Source: Terriglobus sp. RCC_193
Lineage (GTDB): Bacteria > Acidobacteriota > Terriglobia > Terriglobales > Acidobacteriaceae
Assembly (NCBI RefSeq): GCF_041355105.1
Contig: NZ_JBFUPK010000001.1
Span: forward strand, 1,116,001-1,180,000
DNA: 64,000 nucleotides
Reading direction: 5' to 3'
Positions 62,201 through 64,000 of this stretch are shown piece after piece (positions within the stretch are counted from its first letter, which is position 1; each line of letters starts with the position of its first letter). A program made the translations under genes and the position numbers. The notes under the pieces are model-generated. The model saw nothing but the letters and a program-made list of their open reading frames with translations, searched no databases and was not told the DNA's origin.

Positions 62201-64000
62201 CCCAGATGACCTGTACCGTGCGGCGCTGTTCGTCGGAAAGGTCCTGACGGCTGCCAAGCACCAGCAACTGGCGATAAAGGCCGACATCGTTCTGCCCATT
62301 GAAGAGCAGCCATGCATTCTGAATGTCAATGTCAGCCGGGGCGACCGTGTGCTGGCTGGCATAACGCTGCTGCACGCGATTCAGGAAAAGCATGGCCTGC
62401 GAAGGCTGACCGAGGCCGTTGTAGATGTTGCCAACCGTCTGGAGATATTCGACGTCGCCTTCGAGCGTCTTGCGCGTGGACACTGGAATCTGCTGAACCT
62501 GCGCCAGAGCCTCGCGGTCGCGGCCTGCGGTATGCAGCGCGGTCAGCAGGCCTTTCCACGCATCCACGCGATCCGGATTTTCGCTCAGGATGCGCTGATA
62601 GATGGGAAAAGCATGTGCCGCGTCGTTGCGCTGCAGATAGAGCCCCGCCAGTTGCACCTGCAGTGGCACGGGGATGCGCTGACCGGTGGTGTTCTGCTGC
62701 GCGATGGCGCGCTCCAACAGGCTTTGCGCAATGTCGTACTTATTCTGCGACTGGTAGATGGCCGCCGCAGTTCCAAGGAAGCCGGGGTCCCGGAGCGCCT
62801 GGTCGTAGACCACAGGCGGCATGCTCTCCAGGGTCTGAATCGCGCCCGCATCGTCATGCATGGTGTGCAGGGTGTTAACTAATCCCTGCCATGCGAGCGC
62901 GTTCGTAGGGTCCGCGGCAAGTACCTGCCGGTACAGGCCGGAAGCCTGATCAAGATGGTTCGCCTGCAGCAGCAGGCTGGCGTACTGAAGCTGCGTATCT
63001 GCCTTTAAACCCTGCGCTCCCGCAGGAAAAGGCAGATCGAGCGCGGAACGCAAAACACGCTGCGCATCCGCATCGCGGCCAACGGCGGAATAAGCCGATG
63101 CCAGCGAGCGGAGGTAATCCGGATCACGCATAAGTTGCGTACGGATAGACTGCGGCGTGCGGCGCTCTGTGTCGAGTGCGGCCGCGGCATGGCCCGCCTG
63201 ATACTGCGCCATGAACAGACCGCGCCAGCCTTCGATGGCCTGCGGCTTCAGGCGGATATATTCCTGATACGCGGACACGGCCGGTTCCGGCTGTTGCGCT
63301 TTCGCAAGCGTTCCCGCGAGTCCGAGCAGCGCTTCCGGGCCATTGGGCCGGATGGCAAGCGCCTGCCGGTACTGCTGCTCCGCCGTGGTCAGATCATTCT
63401 CATTGAGGGCGATGCCGCCCTCCTGAATGGTGTAAAAGTAACGCGCAGAGGTCAGGTTCGCGTCCAGCCCCTTGTCCGTAGCGCCCTCCTGCTTCGCCTG
63501 TTCCAGGAAGGAAATGGAACCGCCAAAGTTCTGCTGATTCATGCGGACGTATCCCATGCCGGCAAGTGCGCGGGCATCATTGGGATTCTTGGCCAGCAAT
63601 GTCTTGAAGCGCTCTTCCGCCTCAGTAAACCGCTTCGCATTCAGAGCAGCATAAGCGGCGGCCTGTTCCGCGTTGTACTGGCGGAGTGCAGCGTTCTCTG
63701 GCGGTTCGACATAAGGCGCAGCGGATGATCCTGTTTTGCGACTCTTCGCCGCGGCGCGCTGGTTCGCCTCCGTAGTACGTAGAGCATCCTGCAACTGCGG
63801 ATCACGATGTTTCGCGAGATAGTTGCGGATATCACCTGCGGAAGCCGGATTCTGCGCGTCCCACACCAGCGACTGCTTCAGTGCCTCTGCCGCCTGCGGA
63901 TCGTTGGGGTGACGCTCCAGCAGCCTGCGGCCTTCTGCGCGCGTCTTTGGGTTGTACGTAAGGATGCGGCCCAGGGCCACCTGATAGCGCGAATCCGCCG
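59202..64000 (-). CDS. bcsC: BcsC-like cellulose export protein (partial, 5' end off right edge)
   Basis: About 1600 residues are visible; the frame is open to the window edge (ADSRYQVALGR...), so the N-terminus is missing. The first part has some 18 TPR-like repeats in the periplasm (for example ALAIRPNGPEALLGLAGTLAKA). A Pro/Gln/Ser-rich linker of about 350-400 residues follows (about residues 790-1170), then the BcsC C-terminal beta-barrel with TELDLATLESSYSGWVGGSGW, GGYFSPEVYFLGSLPITW and the end GFRPLRVP. BcsC-type proteins lead cellulose through the outer membrane; synthase genes would lie upstream, outside the window. Confidence 0.85.
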   Translation of the reverse strand, partial: ADSRYQVALGRILTYNPKTRAEGRRLLERHPNDPQAAEALKQSLVWDAQNPASAGDIRNYLAKHRDPQLQDALRTTEANQRAAAKSRKTGSSAAPYVEPPENAALRQYNAEQAAAYAALNAKRFTEAEERFKTLLAKNPNDARALAGMGYVRMNQQNFGGSISFLEQAKQEGATDKGLDANLTSARYFYTIQEGGIALNENDLTTAEQQYRQALAIRPNGPEALLGLAGTLAKAQQPEPAVSAYQEYIRLKPQAIEGWRGLFMAQYQAGHAAAALDTERRTPQSIRTQLMRDPDYLRSLASAYSAVGRDADAQRVLRSALDLPFPAGAQGLKADTQLQYASLLLQANHLDQASGLYRQVLAADPTNALAWQGLVNTLHTMHDDAGAIQTLESMPPVVYDQALRDPGFLGTAAAIYQSQNKYDIAQSLLERAIAQQNTTGQRIPVPLQVQLAGLYLQRNDAAHAFPIYQRILSENPDRVDAWKGLLTALHTAGRDREALAQVQQIPVSTRKTLEGDVEYLQTVGNIYNGLGQPSQAMLFLNRVQQRYASQHTVAPADIDIQNAWLLFNGQNDVGLYRQLLVLGSRQDLSDEQRRTVQVIWANWAVRKANQSAAANNEKRSLAILNATARAFPDNPGVIKALAGGYLRAGLPKQAVAIFKAQDMSTGSAADYKAAVGSALAANDLKDAENWLRYALDQYPRDGQILNLAARFEQARGDSTRAADYYRASLAAQPQPDPGSELAYILNQPSPLNPRQLPSPTQAEGLAQLLAPGQEDRNPDGTPMTQPPAHPYLPNASNAYGQAPVQIGTQAPLPGSGYALPYNGNAAQPAVPSYMANPNSTVRQQPSTQRLRDYVPNSGTLPAAGAIVYPGISENYAVPDVTGHSQEAPLTASVQPLSSAMDLPGSAPDASLTYQHEQVRRSTEQAQSTNTSTEPLYLAGSHREGAQTGQFNGEVYGPYVPYLPPTQQNATPMVTYSPSEVHVPTRAVSNSKRGGKTVHPEVAAAEAAAQRRRQSDPRSMMGQSSPPDEIADGTPRNTQYTLTPAPGQAGQPSSLPATAPTNTLPYDTSTTAQSGRSYNTYGIQSGGNSYGQQYPQPTRPVISGSTTAHRTTRSRSATSISGVGQASAPIFYPAAPNELSTQPYPDLPPYNGNNRIPTDGDLVARSVPPLRGYYDPNEKVAPPLNERQQTELDLATLESSYSGWVGGSGWVRFRSGTPGVNRLFDYEAPMEATFVVGNRVRFSVIPKAVFLNSGTLDLGTLGATTATPLLGTLPATAINSPAPQYASGVGGELQMSTTNFGLAVGYTPYQFLVNNITGRARARFFNHLTLFGERDSVKDTQLSYAGLRDPGSVTPVFSGNIWGGVVSTTVGARVDFGDEKSGFYVSGDGGTVNGYKVLDNQKFEGTMGAYFRVWQVPQYGSLNVGGSFFGMHYAHNELPLTYGNGGYFSPEVYFLGSLPITWNGHYRDKWHYTIAGAIGVQTFVQDTAKYYPMSDSGSIALFNGSLSGCSLIEIAQKTCATAYAARSTSTGANFNIGGEFSYHVAEHWYVGGALAANNTNNYTMVQPTFFARYLFKAQYPTDDYPTGLFPMEGFRPLRVP

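Overview
The window looks like a chromosomal segment of an Acidobacteriota member (class Terriglobia, probably family Acidobacteriaceae: the Terriglobus/Edaphobacter/Granulicella type). This rests on gene content: a large MacB-like 'orphan' permease of the type expanded in acidobacteria (31824-34370), a TIGR03435-type exported protein (30844-31671), a Uma2 nuclease, a GC-rich genome with heavy codon bias, and many short palindromic repeats. I saw no rRNA, tRNA, CRISPR array, prophage or insertion sequence.

Layout. 1-9.4 kb: the start of an exported protein, small VOC, HD and peroxiredoxin-like genes, pgi with a divergent IclR regulator, a two-gene glycosyltransferase unit, and a minus-strand operon CMD protein - Rrf2 regulator - thiG with a clear palindromic operator. 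9.4-12.9 kb: a probable structured RNA on the minus strand, two very small genes, a prepilin peptidase, and a low-GC foreign gene that ends exactly where an Xre-type regulator has lost its start. 12.9-30.7 kb: respiratory complex I genes in the order nuoA-C-D-E-F-G-H-J-K-L-M-N, interrupted by a Uma2/RraB-like/VOC/unknown block, a HicAB toxin-antitoxin pair and a periplasmic trehalase. nuoB and nuoI are absent from the locus. 30.8-35.4 kb: TIGR03435 protein, permease and PAP2 phosphatase. 35.4-37.5 kb: an F0-only ATP synthase cluster (atpZ, atpI-like, atpB, atpE). 38-40 kb: an enlarged lysS that carries in-frame copies of palindromic repeats that elsewhere lie between genes.

40-44.4 kb: siroheme synthesis (cobA, precorrin-2 dehydrogenase), a siroheme nitrite/sulfite reductase and phoU. 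44.5-47 kb: an MFS transporter, a LuxR-type regulator whose receiver has lost its phospho-acceptor Asp, and a PilZ protein that overlaps it. 47-51.6 kb: engB, facing a mini secretion operon of a secretin with a C-terminal cohesin-like domain, two pseudopilins and an unknown gene. 51.8-59.1 kb: smpB, pepA with a translationally coupled single-domain response regulator, argS, a flippase-like membrane protein and a polytopic membrane protein. 59.2-64 kb: a very long bcsC-like cellulose export gene running off the right edge.

How parts fit together: complex I and F0 give energy conservation; cobA, the precorrin-2 dehydrogenase and the reductase form one functional unit, because siroheme is the reductase cofactor; the PilZ protein and BcsC suggest c-di-GMP-controlled cellulose or surface traits; the prepilin peptidase at 10.4 kb could process the pseudopilins at 48-49 kb. 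The most unusual features are the repeat elements inside lysS, the unassigned structured RNA at 9.4-9.6 kb, the missing nuoB/nuoI with unrelated genes in the nuo locus, the foreign gene/regulator junction, and the secretin-cohesin fusion.
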